From NCBI RefSeq assembly GCF_037101375.1, contig NZ_AP029019.1, positions 4,219,501-4,283,500 on the forward strand: DNA of 64,000 bases, read 5' to 3'. This document shows, in pieces, positions 16,140-25,361 of this stretch (positions are counted from its first letter, which is position 1; every line of letters begins with the position of its first letter). A program made the position numbers and the translations under genes. The stretch is from Acidovorax sp. DW039. GTDB lineage: Bacteria > Pseudomonadota > Gammaproteobacteria > Burkholderiales > Burkholderiaceae_C. The notes under the pieces are model-generated. The model searched no databases and had not been told where the DNA came from. It worked only from the letters and a program-made list of their open reading frames with translations.

Positions 16140-17636
16140 TCAAGCTCTTCGCCCCCACCACACCAGAAAAACATCCACCACCGTCAACACCAGCATCGAC
16201 ACCCCCACCAACGGAAACACCACCCCACCCACCACCAGCACAGCCGTCACAGCCCACAAAGCACGCCGCTGCGCAGGCAACGGCGGCACGCCCACACCAC
16301 CCGCAGGCCGACGCTTGAACCACATCACCGCGCCCGACACACACAACAAGACAATGCCCGCGCACACCACCACCAGCAGCAACTGATTGGCCACGCCCCA
16401 TTCCTGCCCCAGGTGGATGTTGATACCCCACTCCAGCCAACGCCCCAGCGGGCCATAGTCGGCATAAGACATATCGAGCAACGACTGGCCTGTGTACTGG
16501 TCCAGATGCACCACGCGCTGACGGGCCAGGTCGTGCGGGTAGACGGAGGCGGTGAACACGCCCTGCGCGCCCTGGGGCGGGTTGACGGTGTAGCCGGGGG
16601 CCAGTTGCAGGCGCTGCACCTGGACCATCACGGTGTCGATGTCCAGCGCAGTGCGTGCAGTGCCAGACGTTGTGGCTGCGGGCTGCGCAATCGCACCCTC
16701 GCCATGCAGAGCGTGTGGGTTGTCTTCTGCCTTGGCCTGGGCATGCGCTAAGTGATTTTCATGGCCCGCACCGCCCGGCTGCTGCGTTTGCTGCAGCGTC
16801 CACGGCAGGTGCGCCGCATCCGCCAGGGGCTGGCCGGACATGGGCAACTGCACACGCACGCCAGCCGGGTAGCCAAAGTTGTGGCCGTTGGCCCATTGGT
16901 TAGCCTGCGCGCCCCACAGCACCGACCACGGCATGCCGGTGATGGCGAGGAACAGCAGGCCCAAGCCCACCACCAGCCCGGTGACGGCGTGCAGATCGCG
17001 CCAGTACATCCGCTGACGCGGGGTTCCGCGCACGCTGACCACGCCGCCCCGCGCTGCTGCACCTTGCCCACGCGGCCACCACAGATAGAGACCAGTGAGC
17101 ACCAGCAGAATCGCCCAGCCCGCCGCCATCTCGATGAAGCCACGCTGCACCGGCCCAAAGTACTTGAGGCTGTGCAGCTTGCGGATCGTCCAGCCCAGGG
17201 TGCCCCGGTCGCTCAGGGTGCCCAGCACCTGGGCGTTGGCGGGGTTCAGGTACACGGCCACCTTGGCGCCGTCGGCGGTGCGCACGCCCACCTCGGCAGA
17301 GCGGCCCGGTGCGGCGGCGGGCGTGTACTTGAACCATGCGCCCGGCTGCGCGGCCAGGGCGGCTGCCAGCACGGCGCTGTGCGGCGCGGGCTCGGCGCCT
17401 GGCGATGCGGGCACCGGCACCGTGAGCAGGTCCGCATGCACACGCTGATCAATGGCGTCGTGGTACACAAACAGCGCGCCCGTCACCGCCAGCCAGATGA
17501 GCAGGGGCAGCACCAGCAGCCCGGCGTAAAAGTGCCAGCGCCAGACGGCGCGGTACAGACTGCTGCGGGTGAGTGCGGTGCCTGGCTCTGCTGGCCCATC
17601 GACCGCATCGGGCGCAGAAGTGAGAGCGCGCGCCAT
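16140..17636 (-). CDS. PepSY-associated transmembrane protein (iron/metal-uptake associated)
   Basis: A 498-residue inner-membrane protein of the PepSY-TM (PiuB-like) family. Transmembrane helices occur at the N-terminus (WRWHFYAGLLVLPLLIWLAVTGALF), near the middle, in ITGMPWSVLWG, and two at the C-terminus. The signatures GRWLEWGINIHLGQEWG and LHAVTGLVVGLGLLFLAI, with conserved histidines, are typical. A run AGHENHLAHAQAKAEDNPHALHGEG is histidine-rich and could bind metal. ATG 17636 sits 2 bp after the TonB receptor stop, so the two are cotranscribed. Family members are found next to siderophore or heme TonB receptors and may act as reductases or accessory permeases; this is not settled. Confidence 0.88.
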   Translation of the reverse strand: MARALTSAPDAVDGPAEPGTALTRSSLYRAVWRWHFYAGLLVLPLLIWLAVTGALFVYHDAIDQRVHADLLTVPVPASPGAEPAPHSAVLAAALAAQPGAWFKYTPAAAPGRSAEVGVRTADGAKVAVYLNPANAQVLGTLSDRGTLGWTIRKLHSLKYFGPVQRGFIEMAAGWAILLVLTGLYLWWPRGQGAAARGGVVSVRGTPRQRMYWRDLHAVTGLVVGLGLLFLAITGMPWSVLWGAQANQWANGHNFGYPAGVRVQLPMSGQPLADAAHLPWTLQQTQQPGGAGHENHLAHAQAKAEDNPHALHGEGAIAQPAATTSGTARTALDIDTVMVQVQRLQLAPGYTVNPPQGAQGVFTASVYPHDLARQRVVHLDQYTGQSLLDMSYADYGPLGRWLEWGINIHLGQEWGVANQLLLVVVCAGIVLLCVSGAVMWFKRRPAGGVGVPPLPAQRRALWAVTAVLVVGGVVFPLVGVSMLVLTVVDVFLVWWGRRA

Positions 17637-17638
17637 GG

Positions 17639-19723
17639 TCAGAACTTCCAGTTCAGGCTGGCGTAGGCGCTGCGGCCATCGCCGGGCGAGTAGCCAGACG
17701 AGCCGCTGTCGTACCACGCATAAACGTACTTGCGGTTGGTCACGTTCTTGAGCTGCACGCCCACATCCAGCGTGGGCGACAGGCGCCAGGTGGCCCCCAG
17801 GTTCAGCAGCGCGTAGCCCCCGGTGCGGCCCAGGGTGTTGGTGCGCTCCAGGTAATAGTTGCCCTGTGCATTGGCCCAGGCGCTGAGCTTGAGCTGCGTG
17901 CTGGCCTGGTAGTCCACGCCCAGCGTGGCCAGGTAGTGCGGCACGTTTTCAATCTCTTTGCCGCGTGTGGCGGGGGCGCTGGGGTCGGGCTCCACAATGC
18001 GCGCAATTTGCGACGAGTAAGCCACCCAGCCGCTCCACTGCGCGTTCAGGCGGGCGTTGGCCTGCAGGTCCAGCCCCTTGCGCAGCGTGCGGCCCACATT
18101 GCCCTGGCCACCGGGGTCGGGCAGGCCGTTCACGCCCAGCACGCGGGCCACTTCGCCGCTGGCGCGCTGCTCCCAATAGGCCACGCGGGTTTCGATGCCT
18201 GGGGCAGGTTGCCACTTCACGCCTGCCTCCCAACCGTCGTTGAGCGAGGGATCGAGGTTGCGACTTTGCGATGCGGTGCGGTAGCTGTCGATGCCCGCGC
18301 CAATCTGGAAGGTGCGGCCCCAGTTGGCATACACGCTGGTGTCAGGCCGCACGGCGTACACCACGCTGATCTTGGGCTGGGTGATGGTGCCGTATTCGTG
18401 CACGGGCGAGGTGGCTTTGGTGAGCCCATCGGTAAAGCTACCGCTGATCCGGTCCACGCGCAGTGCGGGAATGATCTTGAGCGCCTGCACCGGCTGCACA
18501 ACGGCCTGCACGTAGGCGCCCCGGGTGTTCAGGTCAAAGTCCCAAGCGCGGATCTGCGAGGTGCGTGCCTGCTGCACGGTGCGGTAGCGCTCTGCAGCGT
18601 TGTCCTGCCACTGGGCGTCAAAACCGCCTTCGAGGGTGAAGGCATGGGCCCACGCCACCTTGGGGCGCCAGGTCAGCGTGGTGATCAGGCCCTTGTGGGT
18701 TTCGTCATTGCCGCGCTCTTGCTGCACACCGGCTTCAGAAAAGCGCACAAAGCGCTGGTTCTCATAGTGCTGGGTGTAGGCCTTGGCGGTCCAGCTCAGG
18801 TCGTTGGCGAGTTGCCCATCCAGGTGCGCGCTCAGTTGCGTAGTCTCGCGCTCGCTGCGGTCCCACGCAGCGTAGGCGGGCGAGCTGCGCGGTGCACGGG
18901 CAGCCTGCTCGGCCGTGAGGTAGCCCGATTCAAGCGCCTTGTTTTTGTAGTAACGGGCGATGACGCCTGCACGCCACTGGCCGGTGTCGCTGGTGTAGAA
19001 CCACTTGCCCGACAGCGCCTTCTTGTCGGCATCGGCATGGTCGCGGTAGCCATCGGATTCGCGGGTGGCCACAAAGTAGTTCTGGCTCCAGTTGCCGCTT
19101 TCAAAGCCCTTGGCGATTTGCAGCTCGCGCGTGCCAAAGCTGCCCAGCGTCACGCTGGCCTGGCCGTCGTTGCCGCCCTGGCGGGTGATGACGTTGGCAT
19201 TGCCCGCGGTGTTGTTCAGGCCGTAGCGCGGGTCGTTGGTGCCGCGCACGATTTCGATGGCCTCGATGTCCAGCGGAAACACCGCATCCAGAAACGGCAT
19301 GCCGCCCGCGTTGTCGTTGCTGGGGATGCCGTCGATCAGCAGCTTGACGGCATTGACCCGGCCTTCGCCGTTGAAGCCGCGCATGGAAAAACGCCCAGCG
19401 TCCGTGCCCTGCTTGAACTGCGTGACCTGCACGCCGGGGGCGCGGGTGAGCAGCTCCCAGCTGTAGTCCACATGCTGGTCTTGCAGCACGCTGGCCCCCA
19501 GGATGTCGACAGAGCTGAACACGTTGCGCACATTGAGCGCCCCCGAGGGGACGGACTGCACGGTGATGGTGCCCAGGGTCAGTGCAGCATCGGTGACTGC
19601 GTCAGGGGCAACAGCAGGGGCTTGTGCGCGGGCCGTGGAAATCAAGGAACCAAGAACAGTTGCCACCGCAATGGCAACCAGGGTGCGCGCAGGTTGCGCC
19701 CCCGTGGAGGAGAAGGAATACAT
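17639..19723 (-). CDS. TonB-dependent outer-membrane receptor
   Basis: A 694-residue receptor. The signal peptide is at residues 1-33 (ends STARA). The plug domain runs from about residue 60 (LLTRAPGVQVTQFKQGTDAGRFSMRGFNG, LLIDGIPSNDNAGG, IEIVRGTNDPRYGLNNTAG), then a 22-strand barrel ending with the C-terminal aromatic ASLNWKF. ATG 19723 follows a GAAGGAG. The downstream PepSY gene and upstream DUF2946 gene suggest metal-chelate uptake, either iron-siderophore or copper-type; no regulator is adjacent and no clear Fur box was found. Ligand unknown. Confidence 0.93.
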   Translation of the reverse strand: MYSFSSTGAQPARTLVAIAVATVLGSLISTARAQAPAVAPDAVTDAALTLGTITVQSVPSGALNVRNVFSSVDILGASVLQDQHVDYSWELLTRAPGVQVTQFKQGTDAGRFSMRGFNGEGRVNAVKLLIDGIPSNDNAGGMPFLDAVFPLDIEAIEIVRGTNDPRYGLNNTAGNANVITRQGGNDGQASVTLGSFGTRELQIAKGFESGNWSQNYFVATRESDGYRDHADADKKALSGKWFYTSDTGQWRAGVIARYYKNKALESGYLTAEQAARAPRSSPAYAAWDRSERETTQLSAHLDGQLANDLSWTAKAYTQHYENQRFVRFSEAGVQQERGNDETHKGLITTLTWRPKVAWAHAFTLEGGFDAQWQDNAAERYRTVQQARTSQIRAWDFDLNTRGAYVQAVVQPVQALKIIPALRVDRISGSFTDGLTKATSPVHEYGTITQPKISVVYAVRPDTSVYANWGRTFQIGAGIDSYRTASQSRNLDPSLNDGWEAGVKWQPAPGIETRVAYWEQRASGEVARVLGVNGLPDPGGQGNVGRTLRKGLDLQANARLNAQWSGWVAYSSQIARIVEPDPSAPATRGKEIENVPHYLATLGVDYQASTQLKLSAWANAQGNYYLERTNTLGRTGGYALLNLGATWRLSPTLDVGVQLKNVTNRKYVYAWYDSGSSGYSPGDGRSAYASLNWKF

Positions 19724-19929
19724 GAGGAATTCAAGGTGTTCACTTCGCGCTCACCCCATAAGGCTTGCAAGGGAGTGCAAGCGCAGTCCACCCGCGGCCC
19801 CACCAGGAACGCCACAGGCACAGACCCGCCCCACAGCAGTGCAGAAGCAGCCGCAGAGGTCAGCGCGAAAAGGGATCAGAAAGCGCCCGCCACCCAGCCA
19901 TACAAGCCACAGCCAGGGCAGGCAGAAAA

Positions 19930-20316
19930 TCAGACCGCAGTGAACACCGGGGGCCCTCGGGCAGGCAAAGGAGGCCCGTGCCAGCGCAGACCGGTGATCC
20001 GGTCCACCCAGCCCACAGGGGCAGGCTGCAGGGCAGCGCCGGGCAATACCACCGGCACCACATGGGGCGGAGGTGCCTGCAGCTGCAGGCACAGCGTGCA
20101 ATCCAGGCCATGCGGCCCCAATGCGAGCTGTTGCGGTGAGGATTCATCTTCACCCGCCGCACTGACCACCACCAGCTTGACAGCGCCCGAAGCACCGCAC
20201 ACCAGCTCCAGCGATTGCGGGTGAATCAGCGGTGCCGCACCCGCCAGCCCCACCACGCCCAAAAACCACGCCAGCACCAGGCGGGCAAGGAAGGGAGTGG
20301 TACGCAGGCGATGCAT
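19930..20316 (-). CDS. DUF2946-like secreted protein
   Basis: A 128-residue protein with a signal-like N-terminus (RLVLAWFLGVVGLAGA) and a mature part containing the cysteine pair GLDCTLCLQ and a single LELVCG. Proteins of this kind (DUF2946 and relatives) are often found next to TonB receptors and copper or iron transport genes; their function is unknown. It is 206 bp upstream of the receptor gene on the same strand, so it may head the same transcript. Metal binding by the cysteines is inference. Confidence 0.65.
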   Translation of the reverse strand: MHRLRTTPFLARLVLAWFLGVVGLAGAAPLIHPQSLELVCGASGAVKLVVVSAAGEDESSPQQLALGPHGLDCTLCLQLQAPPPHVVPVVLPGAALQPAPVGWVDRITGLRWHGPPLPARGPPVFTAV

Positions 20317-20718
20317 GGCGAGATTATGGCTTTGCAGAAAAGAGATTTACCTCGATGAACGCAAACGCATGCGCCTTGCGAACCCACATGGCAGCCGCTG
20401 AAAGGCGCGACCTGACACCAAGCATTTCAGATGTGCCCCCACAGAAAGCAGCGCCTGAGCACAGAAGAAAAAGCAAAAAGCAAAACATGCAGAAAAGCCA
20501 CGGAACGAAACTTTTGTTGACACAAAGTGCCGCAGAACGTTAAAAAACCATGACGTTAACAAATTTTGACATTTATCTGTTAACGCTTGCCAGCCCGAGC
20601 CGGGCGTGCTGATGGAGCGCGCTTTGCGTCGGGTCACGCAACTGAAGCTCGGCACACACTGGCCCCTCGCCTGAATGAGCAGAGCCCCTCCACCGCATCT
20701 GTGAAAAGGGAAAGCAAC
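20317..20718. other. Intergenic region with AT-rich promoter-like segment
   Basis: The 402 bp between two divergent genes are noticeably AT-richer than their surroundings near 20500-20590. A TTGACA at 20517 is followed 18 bp later by TAAAAA at 20541, a weak sigma-70-like promoter for the chemoreceptor gene. A perfect 8-bp inverted repeat, CGTTAACA (20554-20561) and TGTTAACG (20578-20585), with a 16-bp spacer sits just below it. No gene is seen. Confidence 0.4.
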
Positions 20719-22545
20719 GTGAATCTCCTTCAGAAAATGAAATTGGGTGCCCTGCTCGCTTGCGGCTTTGCCGTGGTGATCCTGCTGGGTTTCTTGATCG
20801 CCGCGTTCTCCCGCTACCACCTGGATGAGGCCAGCAAAAACGTCACCGCACTTGCCGATGACCGCATGGCCAAGCTGCAGCTGCTTCAGGACGTCAAAGA
20901 CAATGTCAATCTGGTGGCACGCGCCTTGCGCAATCTGGCGCTGCTCAGCGACATGGAGCGCATGACGGTAGAGAACCAGCGCCTTGAAAAGGCCATCGGC
21001 GACATTGCCAGCACGATGATCGAGCTCAAGAAGGTCATCGTTTTGCCTGCTGACAGGGAAAAGCTCATGAAGCTGGAGCAAAACCAGGGAGCGTTTTTCG
21101 AGCTGACCCGCAAAGCCGCCAAACTGGGCTTGGCCAACGAGCAGGAAGCGGCCACCGCATTGCTCATGGGCGATATGCGCACCGTACAACTGGCGGCTTA
21201 TGCAACCCTGCAGGAGCTCATCGACGCGCAGCGCAAGCTGGTCAAGGAGGCTGCAGAGGAGACGAAGAGCAGCGTGCAGTCTGCCTCGGCCACATTGCTG
21301 GTTCTTGCATTGGTGGCGTGTGGGCTTGGTGTGGTGGTCGCGCTCCTCATCACCACCACCATCAAGGGCCAGATTGGTGGAGAACCCGCCTATGCCGCCC
21401 GGATTGCCAACGAAGTGGCCAATGGCAACCTGAGCGTGAGTGTCGATTTGCGCGCCAGCGACCAGTCCAGCATCTTGGCGGCCATGAGCACCATGCGCAG
21501 CAATCTTGCCCAGGTAGTGAGCCAGGTGCGCCAGAGCAGTGAGTCCATCGCCACAGGCGCCAGCCAGATTGCCACGGGCAATGCGGATCTGAGCCAGCGC
21601 ACGGAAGAGCAGGCCTCCAACTTGCAGCAAACCGCAGCATCCATGGAACAAATGACATCCACCGTGAAGCAAAACGCAGACACGGTGCGCACCGCAACCC
21701 AACTGGCCTCATCAGCGAGCGCCACGGCGGACCGCGGAGGCAGCGTGGTGGGTGATGTGGTTAAGACCATGGAAGACATTACCGCCAGCTCGCGCAGGAT
21801 CGGGGACATCATCGGCGTGATCGACTCCATTGCCTTCCAGACCAACATCCTTGCGCTCAATGCTGCGGTGGAAGCCGCACGCGCCGGCGAGCAAGGAAGA
21901 GGCTTCGCCGTGGTTGCCAGCGAGGTACGCACCCTGGCGCAAAGGTCGGCCCAGGCAGCAAAGGAGATCAAGAGCCTGATCAATGAAAGCGTGTCCAAGG
22001 TGGAAGCGGGTTCCGCCCTCGTGTCCCAGGCAGGCACCACCATGGGCGATATCGTGGAGCAGACGCGGCGTGTGGCTGACCTGATTGGCGAAATCGGAGC
22101 GGCCACCCATGAGCAGGGGCAGGGAATTGCGCAGGTGGGTTCCGCCATCAACCAGCTCGATCAAGTCACGCAGCAAAATGCCGCGCTGGTCGAAGAATCG
22201 GCCGCGGCGGCAGACAGCCTGAACAACCAGGCAGCACGCCTTGTTCAGCTGGTCAGCGTGTTCCAGCTGGACGAACATGCTTCGCATGCAGTGATAGAGC
22301 AGGCCAAGCACCACAGCAAAGCAGCGGCACAGGTGGCTTCTGTTGCGCTGACCAAGGCCAAGGCACCTGCGGCAGGAGCTTCCGCCATGAGGCTTACGGC
22401 AGAGACAGCACCTCAGGCCGCTGCGGCCCCCACCAGCCGACCCGCAACGCGGCAGCAGTCCAAGCCCCTCCCGTCCGCCAAACCCAGAGCGGCGTTGGTA
22501 TCAGTACCTAACGGCAAGGATGCGGACGAGTGGGAGAGCTTTTGA
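20719..22545 (+). CDS. Methyl-accepting chemotaxis protein
   Basis: A 608-residue chemoreceptor. TM1 is at about residues 9-30, a periplasmic four-helix bundle follows, TM2 is at about 189-213, then HAMP ([26 protein letters not shown]...) and the cytoplasmic signalling coiled coil with the hairpin tip around [36 protein letters not shown]. The C-terminus ends in EWESF after an alanine-rich linker, an xWxxF pentapeptide that can tether CheR/CheB. A GTG start at 20719 with AAAAGGG upstream is chosen; homologs begin with NLLQKMKLG. Ligand unknown. Monocistronic, no che genes nearby. Confidence 0.93.
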   Translation: MNLLQKMKLGALLACGFAVVILLGFLIAAFSRYHLDEASKNVTALADDRMAKLQLLQDVKDNVNLVARALRNLALLSDMERMTVENQRLEKAIGDIASTMIELKKVIVLPADREKLMKLEQNQGAFFELTRKAAKLGLANEQEAATALLMGDMRTVQLAAYATLQELIDAQRKLVKEAAEETKSSVQSASATLLVLALVACGLGVVVALLITTTIKGQIGGEPAYAARIANEVANGNLSVSVDLRASDQSSILAAMSTMRSNLAQVVSQVRQSSESIATGASQIATGNADLSQRTEEQASNLQQTAASMEQMTSTVKQNADTVRTATQLASSASATADRGGSVVGDVVKTMEDITASSRRIGDIIGVIDSIAFQTNILALNAAVEAARAGEQGRGFAVVASEVRTLAQRSAQAAKEIKSLINESVSKVEAGSALVSQAGTTMGDIVEQTRRVADLIGEIGAATHEQGQGIAQVGSAINQLDQVTQQNAALVEESAAAADSLNNQAARLVQLVSVFQLDEHASHAVIEQAKHHSKAAAQVASVALTKAKAPAAGASAMRLTAETAPQAAAAPTSRPATRQQSKPLPSAKPRAALVSVPNGKDADEWESF

Positions 22546-22710
22546 GGCTATCAGGCTTTTCAGGCTCTTGATGTCTCTGGGAGTCCTGCAGAGGCGTCGA
22601 TTGCCTCCGCTAGAAATCATGAGGTGAGTGACTCTTTGGGCTGTTTGAGACTGCAGCAGCGTCGCCACATTTTTTGACGCACGTTGTCGAAAGCGCTACT
22701 GCTGGGGCGA

Positions 22711-22754
22711 CATAGGTGGCAGAGTCCGGCATGGGTCGGACTCTGCCACCTATG
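22711..22754 (+). promoter_or_regulatory. Perfect 18-bp inverted repeat upstream of the DGPF gene
   Basis: CATAGGTGGCAGAGTCCG (22711-22728), an 8-nt loop, and its exact complement (22737-22754). It ends 27 bp before the ATG of the DGPF gene. As RNA it is a very stable hairpin without a T run, and as DNA a long palindrome; it could be a sigma-factor or repressor operator, an attenuator or a small repeat. Confidence 0.7.
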
Positions 22755-22781
22755 TACATGTTCCAACCCAAGGACCCGCCT

Positions 22782-23135
22782 ATGCAATACACCATCCTCA
22801 TCCATGAAGACCCCCAAGGCTTTGCAGCGCGCACTGATCCGGCGCAGCAGCAGGCGTATTGGGCCGGCACCATGCACTACCTGCAGGCACTCAAGGACGC
22901 GGGGGTGTTTGTGGCCGGGGCCGGGCTGCAGCCTCCAGAAACCTCCACCACGCTGCGCTACCGGGACGGCAAGCCTTGGGTGCAGGACGGCCCCTTTGCA
23001 GAGACCAAGGAGCAGCTGGGCGGCTTTTTCATCGTGAACCTGCCCCACCTGGACGCAGCCCTGGAATGGGCTGCCCGGTTTCCGCAACGGCCCGGAGTGG
23101 TGGTGGAGGTGCGCCCCAACCTGCCCACCGAGTGA
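22782..23135 (+). CDS. YCII/DGPF-domain protein paired with an ECF42-type sigma factor
   Basis: A 117-residue YCII-fold protein (MQYTILIHEDP..., with the DGPF motif in QDGPFAETKEQLGGFFIVN). The ATG at 22782 is preceded by AAGGA; longer frames from 22716 include the hairpin and are less likely. The stop shares bases with the ATG of the sigma gene (TGATG), so the two are translationally coupled. DGPF proteins next to sigma factors of this type are known as the ECF42 partner family and are thought to belong to the regulon; their biochemical role is unknown. Usually several DGPF genes accompany the sigma gene, here only one. Confidence 0.88.
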   Translation: MQYTILIHEDPQGFAARTDPAQQQAYWAGTMHYLQALKDAGVFVAGAGLQPPETSTTLRYRDGKPWVQDGPFAETKEQLGGFFIVNLPHLDAALEWAARFPQRPGVVVEVRPNLPTE

Positions 23136-24403
23136 TGCCAGACGGCCAATCCGCCCTCCAAGCCGATGACGCCGGTGACGCCGGTGACGCCGCCGAGCGG
23201 GCCGTTCGCGAATCGGGCCGGCGGTTGCTGGCCTTTCTGGCAGCCCGCTGCCGTGACATGGCTGCTGCCGAGGATGCCCTGGCCGAGGCATTGCACACAG
23301 CCCTGCTGACCTGGCCCACCCAGGGCGTTCCTCACAACCCCGCAGCCTGGCTGCTCACCACTGCCAGACGGCGGTTGATGGATGCCCGTCGGCATGCCGC
23401 GGTGCAAGCCAGAGCCGCGCCGTTGCTGCTGTCGGCTGCAGAAGAAGCTATGGAACAAGCGCAAGGGGCTGCCGTCTTTCCAGACGAGCGCCTCAAGCTC
23501 ATGTTCGTTTGCGCACACCCGGCCATTGACGAGGCCGCGCGTACACCACTCATGCTGCAGGTGGTGTGGGGCATGTCGGCGGCGGACATCGCGTCGGCCT
23601 TTGTCGTGAAACCCGCCACGATGGGGCAACGCCTGTCCAGAGCCAAGGCCAAGATTCGCGACGCGGGCATTCCCTACGAAGTGCCACCTGCCCATGCCTT
23701 GCCCGACAGGCTGGACGCCGTGCTGCAAGCCATCTACGGCGCATTCGGGTGCGGGTGCGAAGGCATTGCAGGGGCCACAGACCCTCACGCAGACTTGACA
23801 CTGCAAGCACTGGAGTTGGGCAGCCTGTTGCACCAGTTCATGCCCGGAGAACCTGAACCACTGGGGCTGCGGGCGCTGATGCTGCATGTGCAGGCACGCC
23901 GCACCGCGGGGCGTGATGCACAGGGCGCCTATGTCCCCTTGTCTGCGCAAGACCCGCAGCAATGGCAGTTATCTGCAGCGGTTGAGGCCGACAGTCTGCT
24001 GGCCCAGGCAGCGCAGATGGGACGCATGGGACGCTTTCAGCTGGAGGCAGCCGTCCACTCCGTCCACAACCACCGCGCCGTCACGGGGGTGACCGACTGG
24101 CCCGCTATCGCTTTGCTCTACGAGGGGCTGGCCCGGCTCGCTCCCACCTTGGGCATCCAGGTCGCACGCGCTGCAGCCATTGCCCAAGTCCACGGTGCGC
24201 AAGCGGGGTGGAACCAGCTGAGTGCATTGCCCGACGATGCCGTGATGACCTATCAGCCCTACTGGGCATTGGCAGCGCAGCTGCTGCGTGGATTGGATCG
24301 CCCCACAGAAGCCGATGCTGCACTGGCCCGCGCCATCGGCTTGTGTACCAGCGCAGCGGCACGGGAGTTTTTGATGAAGCAGACGTTAGCGCATCAAGGC
24401 TGA
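23135..24403 (+). CDS. ECF sigma factor with long C-terminal extension (ECF42 type)
   Basis: A 422-residue RNA polymerase sigma factor. Region 2 (AAEDALAEALHTALLTWPTQGVPHNPAAWLLTTARRRLMDARRH) is at residues 40-90 and region 4 (MSAADIASAFVVKPATMGQRLSRAKAKIRDAGI) around residues 148-180. A long C-terminal part (about residues 190-420) rich in short helices resembles the DUF6596/TPR-like extension. No anti-sigma gene is present, as is usual in this group, where the extension is thought to control activity. It is coupled to the DGPF gene at its start. Confidence 0.9.
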   Translation: MPDGQSALQADDAGDAGDAAERAVRESGRRLLAFLAARCRDMAAAEDALAEALHTALLTWPTQGVPHNPAAWLLTTARRRLMDARRHAAVQARAAPLLLSAAEEAMEQAQGAAVFPDERLKLMFVCAHPAIDEAARTPLMLQVVWGMSAADIASAFVVKPATMGQRLSRAKAKIRDAGIPYEVPPAHALPDRLDAVLQAIYGAFGCGCEGIAGATDPHADLTLQALELGSLLHQFMPGEPEPLGLRALMLHVQARRTAGRDAQGAYVPLSAQDPQQWQLSAAVEADSLLAQAAQMGRMGRFQLEAAVHSVHNHRAVTGVTDWPAIALLYEGLARLAPTLGIQVARAAAIAQVHGAQAGWNQLSALPDDAVMTYQPYWALAAQLLRGLDRPTEADAALARAIGLCTSAAAREFLMKQTLAHQG

Positions 24404-24426
24404 CCGTCGTTCCGCCAGAGGAACCT

Positions 24427-25287
24427 TCAGACTTGCGGATGACTGCGCAAAGTGGCCAAGGGCAAGGCGTGCAGCTCCTGCAGCAAAGCCACCAGAGCGT
24501 GGGCGGCGGCATCCACCACGGCTTGCCCTTTCTGTGCCGTGGCGGCAGAGGCATGGCCTACGGCACCTGCGGGGTGGTAATCCTGCATCTGCCAGCCCAG
24601 CTTGGCACTTTTGCCATTGCCCAGAATGGCGTACTGCTCCGAGCGGTCCTGCGATGTGGACCGGAAGTTCTGCGCATGCTGCATGTGCACCGTGTGCGGT
24701 GCCAGGTGCAGCATCATGGACGTCTCGATCTCCCCCGCGTGAATGCCAAAGCGATGCTCCTGTGCGCTGAATTGCCCAGCCACTGCGTCGGGCAAGGGCA
24801 GGCTGAACCAGCTTGCGCTGTACACCAGCAGGTCGCAGCGGCTGCGCAACTCGCGCGCCACAATGTCCATCACGCTCACCTGCCCGCCATGGCCGTTGAA
24901 CAGCAGCAACTTCTTCACGCCCGCGCGGGCCACGCACTCACCAATCTCAGTCCACAACGCAATCACCGTGGCGGGCGAAAGGGTGAGCGTGCCCGGAAAC
25001 CGGAGGTGCTCCGGGCTCAGGCCCACGTTCTGTGGTGGCAGGAACAACACGGGCAGTGACGCAGGCAAGCGAGGCAGCGCCGCATCGATCACCCCCTGCA
25101 GCAGCGTGGCATCTACCGACAAAGGCAAGTGGGGGCCATGCTGCTCCACCGCCGCCACCGGCAACACAGCAACCACCTGATCCGCCTGGCCACTGGCTTG
25201 CAGCGCGGCAAAGTCACGGGTGGAAAGATCGGCCCAGAGGCGGGAGGGCAATGAGAAGGGCGAGGCGGCTGGATTCATGCCCCGCAT
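24427..25287 (-). CDS. Creatininase family amidase
   Basis: A 286-residue creatininase/creatinine amidohydrolase family protein. Metal-binding motifs are in order: VEQHGPHLPLSVD, LLLFNGHGGQVSVM and HAGEIETSMML. Characterised members hydrolyse creatinine or act on mycofactocin precursor and formamidopyrimidine-type amides; the substrate here cannot be read. Two in-frame ATG codons at 25287 and 25278 are possible and neither has a strong ribosome site. It converges on the sigma factor gene across a 23-bp gap and diverges from the AlaX gene. Confidence 0.88.
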   Translation of the reverse strand: MRGMNPAASPFSLPSRLWADLSTRDFAALQASGQADQVVAVLPVAAVEQHGPHLPLSVDATLLQGVIDAALPRLPASLPVLFLPPQNVGLSPEHLRFPGTLTLSPATVIALWTEIGECVARAGVKKLLLFNGHGGQVSVMDIVARELRSRCDLLVYSASWFSLPLPDAVAGQFSAQEHRFGIHAGEIETSMMLHLAPHTVHMQHAQNFRSTSQDRSEQYAILGNGKSAKLGWQMQDYHPAGAVGHASAATAQKGQAVVDAAAHALVALLQELHALPLATLRSHPQV

Positions 25288-25361
25288 GGTAGAGCCTGTT
25301 GCCTTGGAGATGTACTTTATAACCCTCCCAAGGCTTGGCAGTGGCCGCTAACATTGGGCCC

